Made by a program: the position numbers and the translations under genes. Source: Spirochaetales bacterium (GTDB lineage: Bacteria > Spirochaetota > Spirochaetia > SZUA-6 > JAFGRV01). Taken from it: DNA of 64,000 bases. This document shows positions 8,128-17,115 of the stretch, one piece after another (the first letter of the stretch is position 1; each line of letters opens with the position of its first letter). Where the stretch lies: positions 19,004 through 83,003 of the forward strand of contig JAFGHO010000028.1 in NCBI GenBank assembly GCA_016930085.1. Direction: 5' to 3'. The notes beneath the pieces were generated by a model. The model did no database searches, was not told the DNA's origin, and was given only the letters and a program-made list of their open reading frames with translations.

Positions 8128-8857
8128 GTTTATCGTTTCAGGTACCATCAAGCTTCCCCTTACCATATATTGCGAGAAAAGGAAGAACTCCCGTATTTCA
8201 ATCGGCAAAAAAGGGATTTATATAAGGCTTCCGCTTACCATGACCGAAACCGAGAAAAAAGCCCAGGTCAAAAAGTTTACCGATTGGGCAAAAAAAAAGA
8301 TGGAAATCAGACGTGAATACCTTGAAAGACATCTTAAGCCTGGTTCGGGAAGAAGCTATCGCGACGGAGATGTCCTCCGGCTGAACAAAGGATCATATAT
8401 TATCAGACTGTCATATACGGATAAAAAAACAAGCTCGTCCGCGATTACCGGGAAAGAAATACGACTCATTATCTCCTCCCGGCTTACCGAAGAAGAACGA
8501 TTAAAGGAATGTACCGCCCTTCTGAGCAGATGTATAGCAAAACAACGGCTTCCGGCGTTAAAAAAACGGATAGAAGAGCTAAATAAAAAACACTTTCGAA
8601 AGAAAACAGGAAAAATATTTTATAAATACAATAAATCGAATTGGGGAAGCTGCTCTTCGAGAGGGAATATCAATATTTCGACCCGCCTTCTCTTTGCACC
8701 GGAGGGCGTCCTCGATTACGTCTGTGTCCATGAACTTGCCCACCTGATCGAAAAAAATCATTCACACAGATTCTGGTCGCTTGTGAGGAAGGTTATGCCG
8801 GACTATAAAAAAAGAAAAAATTGGCTGAAGGAAAACTACGACCGGTGCTGGTTTTAG
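8114..8857 (+). CDS. YgjP-like (DUF45) zinc metallopeptidase
   Basis: 247 residues. The C-terminal half carries the DUF45/WLM-type zincin signature: HELAH at 206-210 with a third His ligand at 218 (NHSHRFW), preceded by SNWGSCSSRGNINIS, the conserved WGSC stretch of the family. The N-terminal part has the usual beta-rich lead (SRISIGKKGIYIRLP). No signal peptide, so it acts in the cytoplasm. Substrates of the family are poorly known. ATG 8114 lies inside the 3' end of larE, which implies translational coupling; the 3' end converges on trmB. Confidence 0.88.
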   Translation: MKKNEFIVSGTIKLPLTIYCEKRKNSRISIGKKGIYIRLPLTMTETEKKAQVKKFTDWAKKKMEIRREYLERHLKPGSGRSYRDGDVLRLNKGSYIIRLSYTDKKTSSSAITGKEIRLIISSRLTEEERLKECTALLSRCIAKQRLPALKKRIEELNKKHFRKKTGKIFYKYNKSNWGSCSSRGNINISTRLLFAPEGVLDYVCVHELAHLIEKNHSHRFWSLVRKVMPDYKKRKNWLKENYDRCWF

Positions 8858-8885
8858 TGCGGTTGACGACGGGATACACCGATAC

Positions 8886-9500
8886 TCATTCATTTTTCCG
8901 GGCCGTCATAAGATATATTTTCTGTCCGTGATCCATAAACTTGTTCGCATACACGGAAAGAAACACCTCTTCGGGAGGATTGTCATCCATTAGTGTAAAA
9001 CCGGGATGAAGAAGGAGCAGGAGTTTTGCCTGTACCGAATAATCAAAAAAATCCGTCGCAAAAGAGAGTCTTCCGCCCGGCTTCAATGTGTTACAGAGAA
9101 TATCCAGATTCGATTTTCTAATAAACCGCCTTCTCCTATGTCTGGTTTTCGGCCACGGATCGGGAAAATAAACATGATAATGATCGATACAGCGCGGCGG
9201 CAATCTTTGAAGAAGGACCTCCGCCTTTTCCTGAACCACGGTAATATTATGAAGCGATCTGTTTTTAATCTTTTTGAGAATCTTGAGGCATCGTTTCTTT
9301 TTTAATTCAATACCGATTAAAAAAGTATCCTTTGCTTTTTCACCATATGCGACAAGAAAATGACCGTTTCCGCTGCCGATTTCTATCTCAATCCGCCCCC
9401 GGGAAAGGGTTGAAATGGCTTCTGCAACAATTGAATCAACTTCTTCAATTCGCCTTATTGTTATTGCCGGATCTGCGTCCCCGTGACTTTTTTCTTGCAT
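8886..9500 (-). CDS. trmB: tRNA (guanine-N7-)-methyltransferase
   Basis: 204 residues. TrmB methylates G46 of tRNA using S-adenosylmethionine. The SAM site is EIGSGNGHFLV, followed by IGIELKKKRC, and the substrate signature HVYFPDPWPKTRHRRRRFI is fully present. The C-terminal GGRLSFATDFFDY is typical as well. ATG 9500 gives an overlap of 56 bp with the upstream helicase-like gene, longer than most; no better downstream start was found before the SAM motif, so coupled translation from within that gene is likely. Confidence 0.92.
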   Translation of the reverse strand: MQEKSHGDADPAITIRRIEEVDSIVAEAISTLSRGRIEIEIGSGNGHFLVAYGEKAKDTFLIGIELKKKRCLKILKKIKNRSLHNITVVQEKAEVLLQRLPPRCIDHYHVYFPDPWPKTRHRRRRFIRKSNLDILCNTLKPGGRLSFATDFFDYSVQAKLLLLLHPGFTLMDDNPPEEVFLSVYANKFMDHGQKIYLMTARKNE

Positions 9501-11025
9501 AATTGACGTTTATTACCTTACCCTTGAGTTCTTTACCGGAGAGAACGGAAATCGCACGTGAAGCATGCCGCGAGGATATGTCGAGAAACGAATAATTGTC
9601 GAGTACCTTGACTTCTTTGATTTCAGAACGCTTTATTTTCAGATGTTCGGTGAACAGGGAGACGAGGTCATTCGGAAAAACATGCCTGTTCTTGCCCACA
9701 CTGATAAAAAGGGTGGTGATTGCGGATTTCTTTTTCCCGAACCTTTTCCCCATTAATTCCTTGAAAAGATACGCCATAAAATAGGACCGCATATAAAAAG
9801 GAACATGTTGTTTTACCATTTTTTTCAAGGCATTCAGATCATCCGCATCTTCCTCTTCCCTGATTTTCTTGATAATTTCCGCTGTCATCCCTTTCACCAC
9901 ATCTTTTTCCGAAGGGAGCGGTTCTTTTTTGATATCCACGTTTTTCATCTCCTCCGTTGTCGTTAATTTGTTCATGTCCTTGCCGGTTATAAAAAAAATA
10001 ATCTCTTTGATTCCGTGCGATTCCATCGCCGTCAATCCGGAATAACAGCCGGACTGAACCGGGACATCAAAATAGAGTATATGTGACGGCCAGAAAGATT
10101 TCGGATTTTGAATGTCTGCCGGCGAGGCAACAAGAACAGGAATCTTTTTCTGATTAAAGGCGTTACAAATTTTATCCTTCTTGCCTTCCTCGATTTTATT
10201 CGAGTACCTTTTGACGGGAAAGCCGCCGTGCTTCAGGGAACGCATCAGTATCGAGATGGTTTCTTCATTATCAGCGTAAAGTAACAGTGAATTTATCGAT
10301 TTTGTCGTAATAAACTCGCAAAGCACGCTTATTCTTTTCTGCTGGCTTATCTTTTCAATATCAAGCCATGAATAATCCGGTCTTTCGTTTTCTTTTTCCC
10401 ATTCCTGTCTGCCTACCGTCAGGGGACGATGAAGCGTCGACAGCAGGTTGTCAAGAGAAGATAACGGGACGGGAGAGAAAAGGATCGTCTGTAACTGCTG
10501 AGGCAGTTTCGTCGCGATAAAATGCAGGTCCGGTTCAAATCCCGGAAACTTCTCCATATCCGTTCCGTCAATCACCTGAAACTGCAAGCCATCGAAAGAG
10601 AGATTTCCCCTTCTTATATGATCGATCACCCTGCTTGTTGTTCCGATGACGATATCGGGTTTTTGTGAAAGCAGACGGAATTCCTTCCTGCTTCCCTTCT
10701 CGCTGCCTATAAGGGTAACATTCACCTCTTTTGAGAAATATTGTATGAATTTATGGAACTCTCTGGTTATTTTTTTAACCCGGTCAAATGATGATGTAAG
10801 GACTAATGCTTTTATCCCTGCCCTATTTTTATGCATCATCTCCAAAACGGGAAGGATAAAAGCAGCAGTCTTACCTGTTCTATCACCGGCTTCAATAGCA
10901 ATATTTTTTCCCTTTAAAATAACGGGAATCACCTTTTTCTGCAAAGGAGTCGGCTTCAGATAGCCTGCTTTGCGTAAAAGCTCTCCTATTTCTTTTTTCC
11001 AGAGAGTGTGAGCTTTTTTAAACAT
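9445..11025 (-). CDS. Degenerate DEAD-box RNA helicase with DbpA-like RNA-binding tail
   Basis: 526 residues with the two RecA-like folds and the Q motif (PTPLQKKVIP) of DEAD-box helicases. A Walker A is retained in altered form (AGDRTGKT, 46-53). The DEAD motif is replaced by D153-G-T-D156, in an otherwise aligned context ending in GFEPDL. Motif III SAT reads FSP and the HRxGRxGR motif VI is gone. The last 75 residues (TTLFISVGKNRHVFPNDLVS to VINVNYARKK) match the DbpA-type RNA-binding fold, with a basic, RGRR-containing end. ATP-driven unwinding is therefore doubtful; RNA binding seems kept. It heads an operon with trmB. Confidence 0.85.
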   Translation of the reverse strand: MFKKAHTLWKKEIGELLRKAGYLKPTPLQKKVIPVILKGKNIAIEAGDRTGKTAAFILPVLEMMHKNRAGIKALVLTSSFDRVKKITREFHKFIQYFSKEVNVTLIGSEKGSRKEFRLLSQKPDIVIGTTSRVIDHIRRGNLSFDGLQFQVIDGTDMEKFPGFEPDLHFIATKLPQQLQTILFSPVPLSSLDNLLSTLHRPLTVGRQEWEKENERPDYSWLDIEKISQQKRISVLCEFITTKSINSLLLYADNEETISILMRSLKHGGFPVKRYSNKIEEGKKDKICNAFNQKKIPVLVASPADIQNPKSFWPSHILYFDVPVQSGCYSGLTAMESHGIKEIIFFITGKDMNKLTTTEEMKNVDIKKEPLPSEKDVVKGMTAEIIKKIREEEDADDLNALKKMVKQHVPFYMRSYFMAYLFKELMGKRFGKKKSAITTLFISVGKNRHVFPNDLVSLFTEHLKIKRSEIKEVKVLDNYSFLDISSRHASRAISVLSGKELKGKVINVNYARKKSRGRRSGNNNKAN

Positions 11026-11055
11026 ATAAACCTGTCAAAAAACTATTTATCGTTA

Positions 11056-11084
11056 ACTATAGCACGTCTTTCGCATTTGGTCAA
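11056..11084 (-). promoter_or_regulatory. Promoter of the helicase-like gene and trmB
   Basis: Minus-strand TTGACC (11079-11084), 17-bp spacer and TATAGT (11056-11061), placing the start point about 24 nt before ATG 11025. The same TTGACC/TATAGT pair with 17 bp occurs before hisS. Confidence 0.65.
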
Positions 11085-11280
11085 GTTTTTACAAATTATT
11101 TGGCGGAAACATTTCCGGTTTCACGATGACAAAAAAAGGCAAGAATATGGTCAATGGCATACTTCATTCTCCATTCGCTGTGCTATATTAGTAATATATC
11201 GACGTGTAACTTTCTTATTGAACCGAAGGTTATGATAGGGAGCGGAAAAAAGACCGATAATTAATGCAAGGGGTGCGGTT

Positions 11281-12471
11281 ATGAAGCGAAAAGCATTTAT
11301 TTTCTTACTGTTCATACTATCCGTGAGTTTTCTTCAGGCGGAAATGCTTCAATTTAAATATATAAAGGGAGAAAAATACAAAATTCTGACAAAAGTAAAT
11401 GAAAAAGTATATGTGAACGGTGAATTACATCACACTGCAGAGATATTGACAAAAATCGCGTTCGACGTCACCGACGCCGTCGAAAAAAAATGGCAGATAT
11501 CCGGCAAATATCAGACGTCCGAAAAAGCGGCCGTCAACTCTGAAATATACAAACTCGATGAGGAGTTTACCTCCAACTTCTGGATTGATTCACAGGGCAG
11601 GTATGAGATCGACAAGAATTATCTCTATCCTCTTGTAAGAAATATTCCTCTGTTTCCTTTGAAAGATATCAATCCCGGATACAAGTGGAAGGCGAAAGCC
11701 GAAGAGATTCAATATTTCAGACCATTTAATATACAAGCCCCGATATCCATCCCGATCGAAGTCGACTACGAATATGTAAAAAACCAGGTGATTGATGGTG
11801 TAAAATGCGCGGTTTTAAAGCTTAACTACAACTTGTACCGTGAATTTCCCGAATTAAAAGGCCTGTCCGACTGGTTTCCGATTCTCATTTTCGGCAAGGT
11901 CGAACAGGTATTTTACTGGGATATCGCAAAAGGAAGATATCACTCCTATACGGATGATTTTGATATTATCTATGGGTTTAACGACAATACATTATATGAA
12001 TATGTCGGTACCTCGACGGGAGCGTTTATCGAATCACCGAAAATGGATAAAGCGAAGATCGAAGAGGAAATAAGGGAAACAATTGAAAAAGAAAAAATAG
12101 AGGATACGTCGGTACGTTCCGACGACACGGGTGTCACGATAACGCTCCAGGATATCAATTTTCTCCCCGAATCGGACATGCTTTTACCCAAAGAACAGAA
12201 GAAACTCAAGGCTATCGCGAATATACTTAAAAAATATGCCTCACGGGATATTCTTATCGCGGGCCATACGGCGCTGGCCGGAACGGAAGAAGGACGGAGG
12301 TTACTATCGGAGAAACGGGCAAAAGCCGTGGGAGAATATCTGTTTCTTTTGGGCGTAAAAAACAACATGATATTCAAAGGGTATGGTTCCAGGTATCCTG
12401 TTGCGGAAAACGATACGGAAGAAGGAATGAAACAAAACAGGCGTGTCGAAATCAAGATTCTGGAAAATTAG
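11281..12471 (+). CDS. Exported OmpA-family protein
   Basis: 396 residues. Residues 1-20 form a signal peptide (KRKAFIFLLFILSVSFLQA). A beta-rich N-terminal domain of about 230 residues (YIKGEKYKILTKVNEKVYVN onwards) is of the kind seen in spirochaete surface proteins but I cannot name it. A charged helical linker (about 245-275) leads to a C-terminal OmpA domain: NFLPESDMLLPKEQKKL, IAGHTALAGTEEGRRLLSEK and GYGSRYPVAENDTEEG. This domain binds peptidoglycan, so the protein probably sits in the periplasm or outer membrane and tethers it to the wall. Confidence 0.87.
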   Translation: MKRKAFIFLLFILSVSFLQAEMLQFKYIKGEKYKILTKVNEKVYVNGELHHTAEILTKIAFDVTDAVEKKWQISGKYQTSEKAAVNSEIYKLDEEFTSNFWIDSQGRYEIDKNYLYPLVRNIPLFPLKDINPGYKWKAKAEEIQYFRPFNIQAPISIPIEVDYEYVKNQVIDGVKCAVLKLNYNLYREFPELKGLSDWFPILIFGKVEQVFYWDIAKGRYHSYTDDFDIIYGFNDNTLYEYVGTSTGAFIESPKMDKAKIEEEIRETIEKEKIEDTSVRSDDTGVTITLQDINFLPESDMLLPKEQKKLKAIANILKKYASRDILIAGHTALAGTEEGRRLLSEKRAKAVGEYLFLLGVKNNMIFKGYGSRYPVAENDTEEGMKQNRRVEIKILEN

Positions 12472-12544
12472 ACCGGCCCGGCCAAGGATATAAAAGAATT
12501 GTCGAAGCCGGAGGAGGCTTGACGTTTCATATCGTAAGGGGGTA

Positions 12545-13279
12545 TTGTCGAAACCAATGCGAAAAGCGACTTCGTTTATAATAACCTTTTTTGTCATCCT
12601 CGTGTTTTTTTCCTGCTCTGTCAGACAGGATATTTCGATAGCCGTCGACGGAAGCGGTCAATCGACACTTTCGGTCGAACTCAAACCGGTTTTTCTCCTC
12701 TATATTCTGGATCTTGCCGAAGCGATGTCCGACGAAGAGTTTTCCGAGGATATGGATATTTTCGAGATACAGGAGATTAAAAAGGAACTGGGGAAACAGG
12801 AGGGGGTTAAAGCGCTGACCGTTACTTCCCCTTCCCAGGAAAAACTGGAAGTGACGCTTTCTTTTACCCGGATCGCCCGGCTGTTACATCTACAATCTGA
12901 AAACACTCTCACCCCTCTCCTGACATTTAAAAACAGCCAGGGATTGAAAATACTTCATTTTCACCTTGAAAAAGAGAATTACACAATTATCACCGAACTC
13001 TTTCCCATACTTGACAATCCCGTATTCCAAAACCTTGCCCCCCAACCGAAAGAAAATATCTCCCAACGCGAATACCTTGACATTGTCGAGTTCGCCATGG
13101 GCGAAGAGGGACGTATTGCCGTTAAAAAGGAAATCGTGAAGGTGACGGTGACCGTAAAGGGAACGATTGTCTCCCAGAAGGGCGGATATATCAAAGACGG
13201 CATCGTTTACTTTGATATTCCGCTGCTCGACGTCCTTCTCCTCTCAGAACCACTCGATTATGAGATAGTATTCAGATAA
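12545..13279 (+). CDS. DGSG-type lipoprotein (LppM-like), copy 1
   Basis: About 240 residues with a signal peptide ending in VFFSC, a relaxed lipobox, so probably lipid-anchored. The mature part begins VRQDISIAVDGSGQSTLSVE, which resembles the start of the lipoprotein at 37255 (LGVESRIKLNADGSGHIFFS); both continue with a helix and end in a similar beta-rich region. This layout recalls LppM-like/DUF3153 proteins. The start is TTG 12545, 5 nt after AAGG, or ATG 12557, which lacks a well-placed ribosome site; both give a functional signal peptide. Function unknown. Confidence 0.75.
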   Translation: MSKPMRKATSFIITFFVILVFFSCSVRQDISIAVDGSGQSTLSVELKPVFLLYILDLAEAMSDEEFSEDMDIFEIQEIKKELGKQEGVKALTVTSPSQEKLEVTLSFTRIARLLHLQSENTLTPLLTFKNSQGLKILHFHLEKENYTIITELFPILDNPVFQNLAPQPKENISQREYLDIVEFAMGEEGRIAVKKEIVKVTVTVKGTIVSQKGGYIKDGIVYFDIPLLDVLLLSEPLDYEIVFR

Positions 13280-13479
13280 TATATACGCCCGACACATATT
13301 CACGGGAAAAGATTACCCGGATGAACGCGGATGGGAAAAATGTTCCCGTCTTTCCCCCTTTCATATAATTCCCCGGTATGTAAAGAAAGAAATCAGACCG
13401 TCCGGAGACGAAACCGTCTGAAAAATCCTGGCATACATTTTGCATTTAATATAATGAACATATAGTCAAGGAGGCTGAT

Positions 13480-13974
13480 ATGAAAATAAAAAAACTTTTC
13501 CTGATAACGATACTGCTTGTCTCGACGGGATTCATTTTTGCAAACGGACAGAATGAATCAAACAATCCCCGCCGTGAACGGTGGGAAAACCTTATCGAAT
13601 CCAAGGAAAAAATCACGGTGACCGGCGCACTCGTCATCAAAAACAGAATAATGCCCGAACTCAATACGGGGACAGCCGTCTATCTTCTCGCCGTCCCCCG
13701 GTTCGCCGTCTTACAACTCGAGATTAAAGATGGAGAGCAGGTAACCGTCGAAGGCGTCCTTCTCAAAGCGAACGGAGAATGCCCCATGAACACGCTCGAA
13801 GAAGGAGAAGAAATCTTTGTCGTCACTCGGGCGATTGTGAAAGGCAAAGAGTATGATCTCAAAGAAGCGTTCGGCGGAACGGATTTTCCTCGACGGGGCG
13901 GCCCGGGAGGTAAAAACCCCGGCAGACATCCCGGCCACTTCCCTCAGCGGGGAGACGGCAGCTGTTTCGAGTAA
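13480..13974 (+). CDS. Small exported protein, unknown
   Basis: 164 residues beginning with a clear signal peptide (KIKKLFLITILLVSTGFIFA, cut near ANG). The mature part is a compact beta-rich domain (KITVTGALVIKNRIMPELN, VLQLEIKDGEQVTVEGVLL) that looks like an OB-fold-type strand pattern, then a Gly/Pro/Arg/His-rich tail (RRGGPGGKNPGRHPGHFPQ). AAGGAGG lies 9 bp before ATG 13480. A strong terminator follows at 13998. It precedes a two-component system and could be its target or an envelope sensor, but that is only positional. I do not recognise the family. Confidence 0.7.
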   Translation: MKIKKLFLITILLVSTGFIFANGQNESNNPRRERWENLIESKEKITVTGALVIKNRIMPELNTGTAVYLLAVPRFAVLQLEIKDGEQVTVEGVLLKANGECPMNTLEEGEEIFVVTRAIVKGKEYDLKEAFGGTDFPRRGGPGGKNPGRHPGHFPQRGDGSCFE

Positions 13975-13997
13975 AGAACCGGAACCGTTTGTTCCGG

Positions 13998-14033
13998 GCC
14001 GGCCGCAGAATAATCTGCGGCTGGCTTTTTTTT
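13998..14033 (+). terminator. Rho-independent terminator
   Basis: Perfect stem GCCGCAGA (14002-14009), loop ATAA, TCTGCGGC (14014-14021), extended by three more outer pairs and one G-U, followed by eight T. It separates the small exported protein gene from the histidine kinase gene. Confidence 0.85.
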
Positions 14034-14059
14034 CCTAAACAGGATAAGGTATACATACC

Positions 14060-15316
14060 ATGAAGCCCGTCAACCTGAGCGAGTATCTGTTTTACATCGT
14101 TCTCATTTTCCTCTTTACTGGTATGGCCTTACTCATTTTCGTCTTGTTTCGCGGCGAAGCGGAACGGAACAGGCTCCTTCTTGAATACGAAGCCGAACGG
14201 ATGACCGCGTTTCTTTCGGAATCGATGCTGCGCAATCAGTTGAACGGGAACATCGAGATCGACGAAAGGGTCATCGGATTCGGTGTCTATGACTGGAATG
14301 GTGAAAAAATACAGACATGGCGGAACGCGCCCGAAAAACTGAATAGCGCCGATATGGAAAGAACCGCGAGACGAATTCGTTACGATAAAAAAAATAAAAG
14401 CCTTGTCATTATCAGGCGAATCGGGAGGCACCCGATGACCAATCCCGACGATATAGCGGAACACATGAGAAGAATGCCGAGAATGCAGCCCGGCCGACCC
14501 CCCGCTATCATTTATTTGGAATTCGACGCTTCATCATATATGAACAAGTACGGTCTTAACCGTATTTCGAGAATAGGCATCCCCGCGTTTCTCCTTTTAA
14601 CAATGATTGTGACGATGCTTCTTTACAAAAAAAATACGGAATACAGAAAAAAACTCGTCGCACAGGCACAACTCGCCCAGCTGGGCGAAATGGCCCGTAC
14701 ACTTTCGCATGAAATTAAAAATCCGCTTGGTGCGATGCGAATACAGACAGGCTATCTTAAGAAGACATTGCCGAAAAAAAACCTGGCGGATTTGGTCCTT
14801 ATCGAGGAGGAAATCGAGCGCCTGACACTCCTCACCAGAAGAATTTCCGATTTTGTCCGCGATCCCGCGGGAAAACCGGAAAAAATCAACCTGAACACAT
14901 TTATCGTCGATCTTCTCAAACGATACAATCACCCCGTTACATTCAGGAACACGGCCGGTTCGGATGTCACGATTCTTTTTGACAGGGACAGACTCCGGTC
15001 ACTGCTTGAAAACGTCATCATGAACGCGATCGAAAGCCATGAATCGACCAAAGAGGAACACGTATTTCAGGTCGATATTGAACTGTCACGAACCAAACAC
15101 GGCGTTCGTGTTTCCGTGCTTGATTCGGGCAAGGGTATCGGGGGTGAATCGGTGGAACATCTTTTCGATCCTTTTTATACCACAAAAACACGCGGTTCCG
15201 GCATGGGACTTGCCATCGCAAAACGATTCTGCGAGGCAAGCGGCGGCGAAATAAGGCTTTTCCCCAGGGACGGGGGCGGCACCGAAGTGAGGATACTGTT
15301 CAGAAAGCGGGGGTAG
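14060..15316 (+). CDS. Membrane sensor histidine kinase (NtrB/ZraS-like)
   Basis: 418 residues. Two membrane segments (about 10-30 and 172-188) flank a periplasmic or extracytoplasmic sensor region of about 140 residues rich in Arg and Met (HMRRMPRMQPGRPP). The cytoplasmic part has the H-box LSHEIKNPLG with H217 as phosphoacceptor, an N-box (LENVIMNAIESHE), and G-boxes (VLDSGKGIGGESVEHLFDPF and TRGSGMGLAIAKRFCEASGG). It should autophosphorylate and pass phosphate to the response regulator that starts 3 bp after its stop. There is no HAMP domain. The signal is unknown. Confidence 0.92.
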   Translation: MKPVNLSEYLFYIVLIFLFTGMALLIFVLFRGEAERNRLLLEYEAERMTAFLSESMLRNQLNGNIEIDERVIGFGVYDWNGEKIQTWRNAPEKLNSADMERTARRIRYDKKNKSLVIIRRIGRHPMTNPDDIAEHMRRMPRMQPGRPPAIIYLEFDASSYMNKYGLNRISRIGIPAFLLLTMIVTMLLYKKNTEYRKKLVAQAQLAQLGEMARTLSHEIKNPLGAMRIQTGYLKKTLPKKNLADLVLIEEEIERLTLLTRRISDFVRDPAGKPEKINLNTFIVDLLKRYNHPVTFRNTAGSDVTILFDRDRLRSLLENVIMNAIESHESTKEEHVFQVDIELSRTKHGVRVSVLDSGKGIGGESVEHLFDPFYTTKTRGSGMGLAIAKRFCEASGGEIRLFPRDGGGTEVRILFRKRG

Positions 15317-15319
15317 CGT

Positions 15320-16669
15320 ATGCGAGTGCTTATTGCCGACGATGAAATGAATATCCGTGATTCTATCGTACGTTACCTGAAACTCGAAGGTATCGAGGGA
15401 ATACCTGCGGAAAACGGGCTTTCGGCAAAAAGGTTGTTCGAGACCGAACCTTTCGACGCGGCCGTCATTGATCTCCGGATGCCCGGCATGGACGGGATAT
15501 CACTCCTTCGCTGGCTTAAAAACGACAGGCCGCTCCTTCCCGTTATTATGATTTCCGCTTACGGGGAAGTACGCGATGCAGTCGAAGCCATGAAACAGGG
15601 CGCCGGTGATTACATCGTCAAACCATTCGATCCCGAAGAACTGATCCTCCGGATAAAAAGGCTTGTGGAAGACCAGCGCCGTCACGATAGTTTTCTCGCG
15701 GGTCAATCGATCGCTGAAAAAAACGATATGTGGGTCAGCGAATCACCGGTATATAAAAAAATCAACAAACTCATAGAGAAAGTGTCCGCTTCGGATTCGA
15801 TTGTTTTAGTTACAGGAGAAAGCGGCACGGGCAAGGAGGTGACCGCTCAAGCGATACACCGGCTTTCATCAAGGGCATCGCATCCTTTTATTCCGATCAA
15901 TATCGGCGGGGTTCCCGAAACCCTGCTTGAAAGCGAACTGTTTGGCTATGAAAAAGGTGCATTCACGGGAGCTTCATCACGAAAAATCGGTATGTTCGAA
16001 CTTGCTTCCTCAGGCACCCTCTTTCTCGATGAAATCGGCGATATGCCGATCCACCTCCAGGTAAAACTGCTGCGTTTTCTCCAGGAAAAAATTATCCGCC
16101 GGCTCGGGGGAACGGAACCCATCCCGCTTGATGTGCGTATCATTTGTGCAACCAACAGGAACCTTAAAACCCTGATCGATGAAGGCCGGTTCCGTGAAGA
16201 CCTCTTTTTCCGGCTCAACGTGGTCTCGATCCATCTCCCCCCACTTCGCGACCGCAAAGAAGATATTCCAAAACTCACCGGTTTTTTTATCGAACGCTTC
16301 AACCGGACCATGCGGGGGGCGGAAAATAAAATCGGAGGTATTACCCCGGAGGCCCTCAGACTCCTCAACGACTACTCATTCCCCGGAAATATCCGAGAAC
16401 TTGAAAATCTTGTCGAACGCGCGTTTATCCTTTCAGAGGCAGATATACTGACCGTAAAGGATTTCGATCTTCCACAAGAAGCAAAGGTCGTATCATCCCC
16501 GGCAGGGACATTGCAAGAGATGGAAAAAAAGGCTATTCTCGCCGCGTTACACCGCTGGGAAGGGAATAGGACAAAGACTGCTATTGAACTGGGGATTACC
16601 AGAAGAACCCTTTTTAACAAAATCAGGGAGTACGGACTCCGGGAAGACGGTGAGTCATCCCGAGTATAG
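15320..16669 (+). CDS. Sigma-54-dependent response regulator (NtrC/ZraR family)
   Basis: 449 residues. Receiver domain 1-118 with phosphoacceptor D51 (VIDLRMPGMDG) and K101. AAA+ domain 145-380 with Walker A GESGTGKE (166-173), the sigma-54 contact loop GAFTGA (213-218), Walker B LFLDEIGDM, and the arginine finger region. The C-terminus is a Fis-type helix-turn-helix (NRTKTAIELGITRRTLFNKI). It would activate sigma-54 promoters on phosphorylation by the neighbouring kinase. I did not find a clear -24/-12 promoter in the window that would identify its targets. Confidence 0.94.
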   Translation: MRVLIADDEMNIRDSIVRYLKLEGIEGIPAENGLSAKRLFETEPFDAAVIDLRMPGMDGISLLRWLKNDRPLLPVIMISAYGEVRDAVEAMKQGAGDYIVKPFDPEELILRIKRLVEDQRRHDSFLAGQSIAEKNDMWVSESPVYKKINKLIEKVSASDSIVLVTGESGTGKEVTAQAIHRLSSRASHPFIPINIGGVPETLLESELFGYEKGAFTGASSRKIGMFELASSGTLFLDEIGDMPIHLQVKLLRFLQEKIIRRLGGTEPIPLDVRIICATNRNLKTLIDEGRFREDLFFRLNVVSIHLPPLRDRKEDIPKLTGFFIERFNRTMRGAENKIGGITPEALRLLNDYSFPGNIRELENLVERAFILSEADILTVKDFDLPQEAKVVSSPAGTLQEMEKKAILAALHRWEGNRTKTAIELGITRRTLFNKIREYGLREDGESSRV

Positions 16670-16769
16670 TCGTTGCCTATAAAGGCCGCCGCTGTAATCG
16701 ATATTTGTTTCAGCGCCCTGTTCATATTTATATGCAGCTAACAGCTAAAAAGGATCTTTACATAATCTC

Positions 16770-17115
16770 TCATGCATACCATTTATAGAAAACAAAAAAC
16801 CCGGCGAGCAGGATAAAAAGAATCCTGCGATATAGTTCCACCGTATATGCTCGTTCAAGTAAAACACGGAAAAAAAACAAAACACCAGGAGGGTGATAAT
16901 CTCCTGGATGGTTTTCAATTGCGCCGCAGAAAAAACCGTGTGTCCTATCCTGTTCGCAGGGACCTGAAAGCAGTATTCGACAAACGCGATGAGCCAGCTT
17001 ATGACGACGACAAGCCATATCGGGATCGCCTTGAATTCAGGTGTCCGTACCACGCGAACGTCATAAAAACATTTGAACAAACAAGCAGGGTAATAGCGAT
17101 AAGTGCGGTCGTCAC
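16770..17115 (-). pseudogene. DUF486 (DMT-family) membrane protein gene broken by two frameshifts
   Basis: The product is spread over three frames. GTG 17115 begins TTALIAITLLVCSNVFMTFAW plus YGHL; the second frame gives WLVVVISWLIAFVEYCFQVP and then QLKTIQEIITLLVFCFFSVF; the third supplies the hydrophobic end ILLAGFFVFYKWYA and the stop at 16770. All three pieces match the family in order. One missing base near 17065-17070 (AA where AAA is expected in LKF) and one near 16815 (a T5 run) restore a single 115-residue frame. GTG overlaps the stop of the upstream YkgJ gene (GTGA). Either a real pseudogene or two sequencing errors. Confidence 0.8.
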
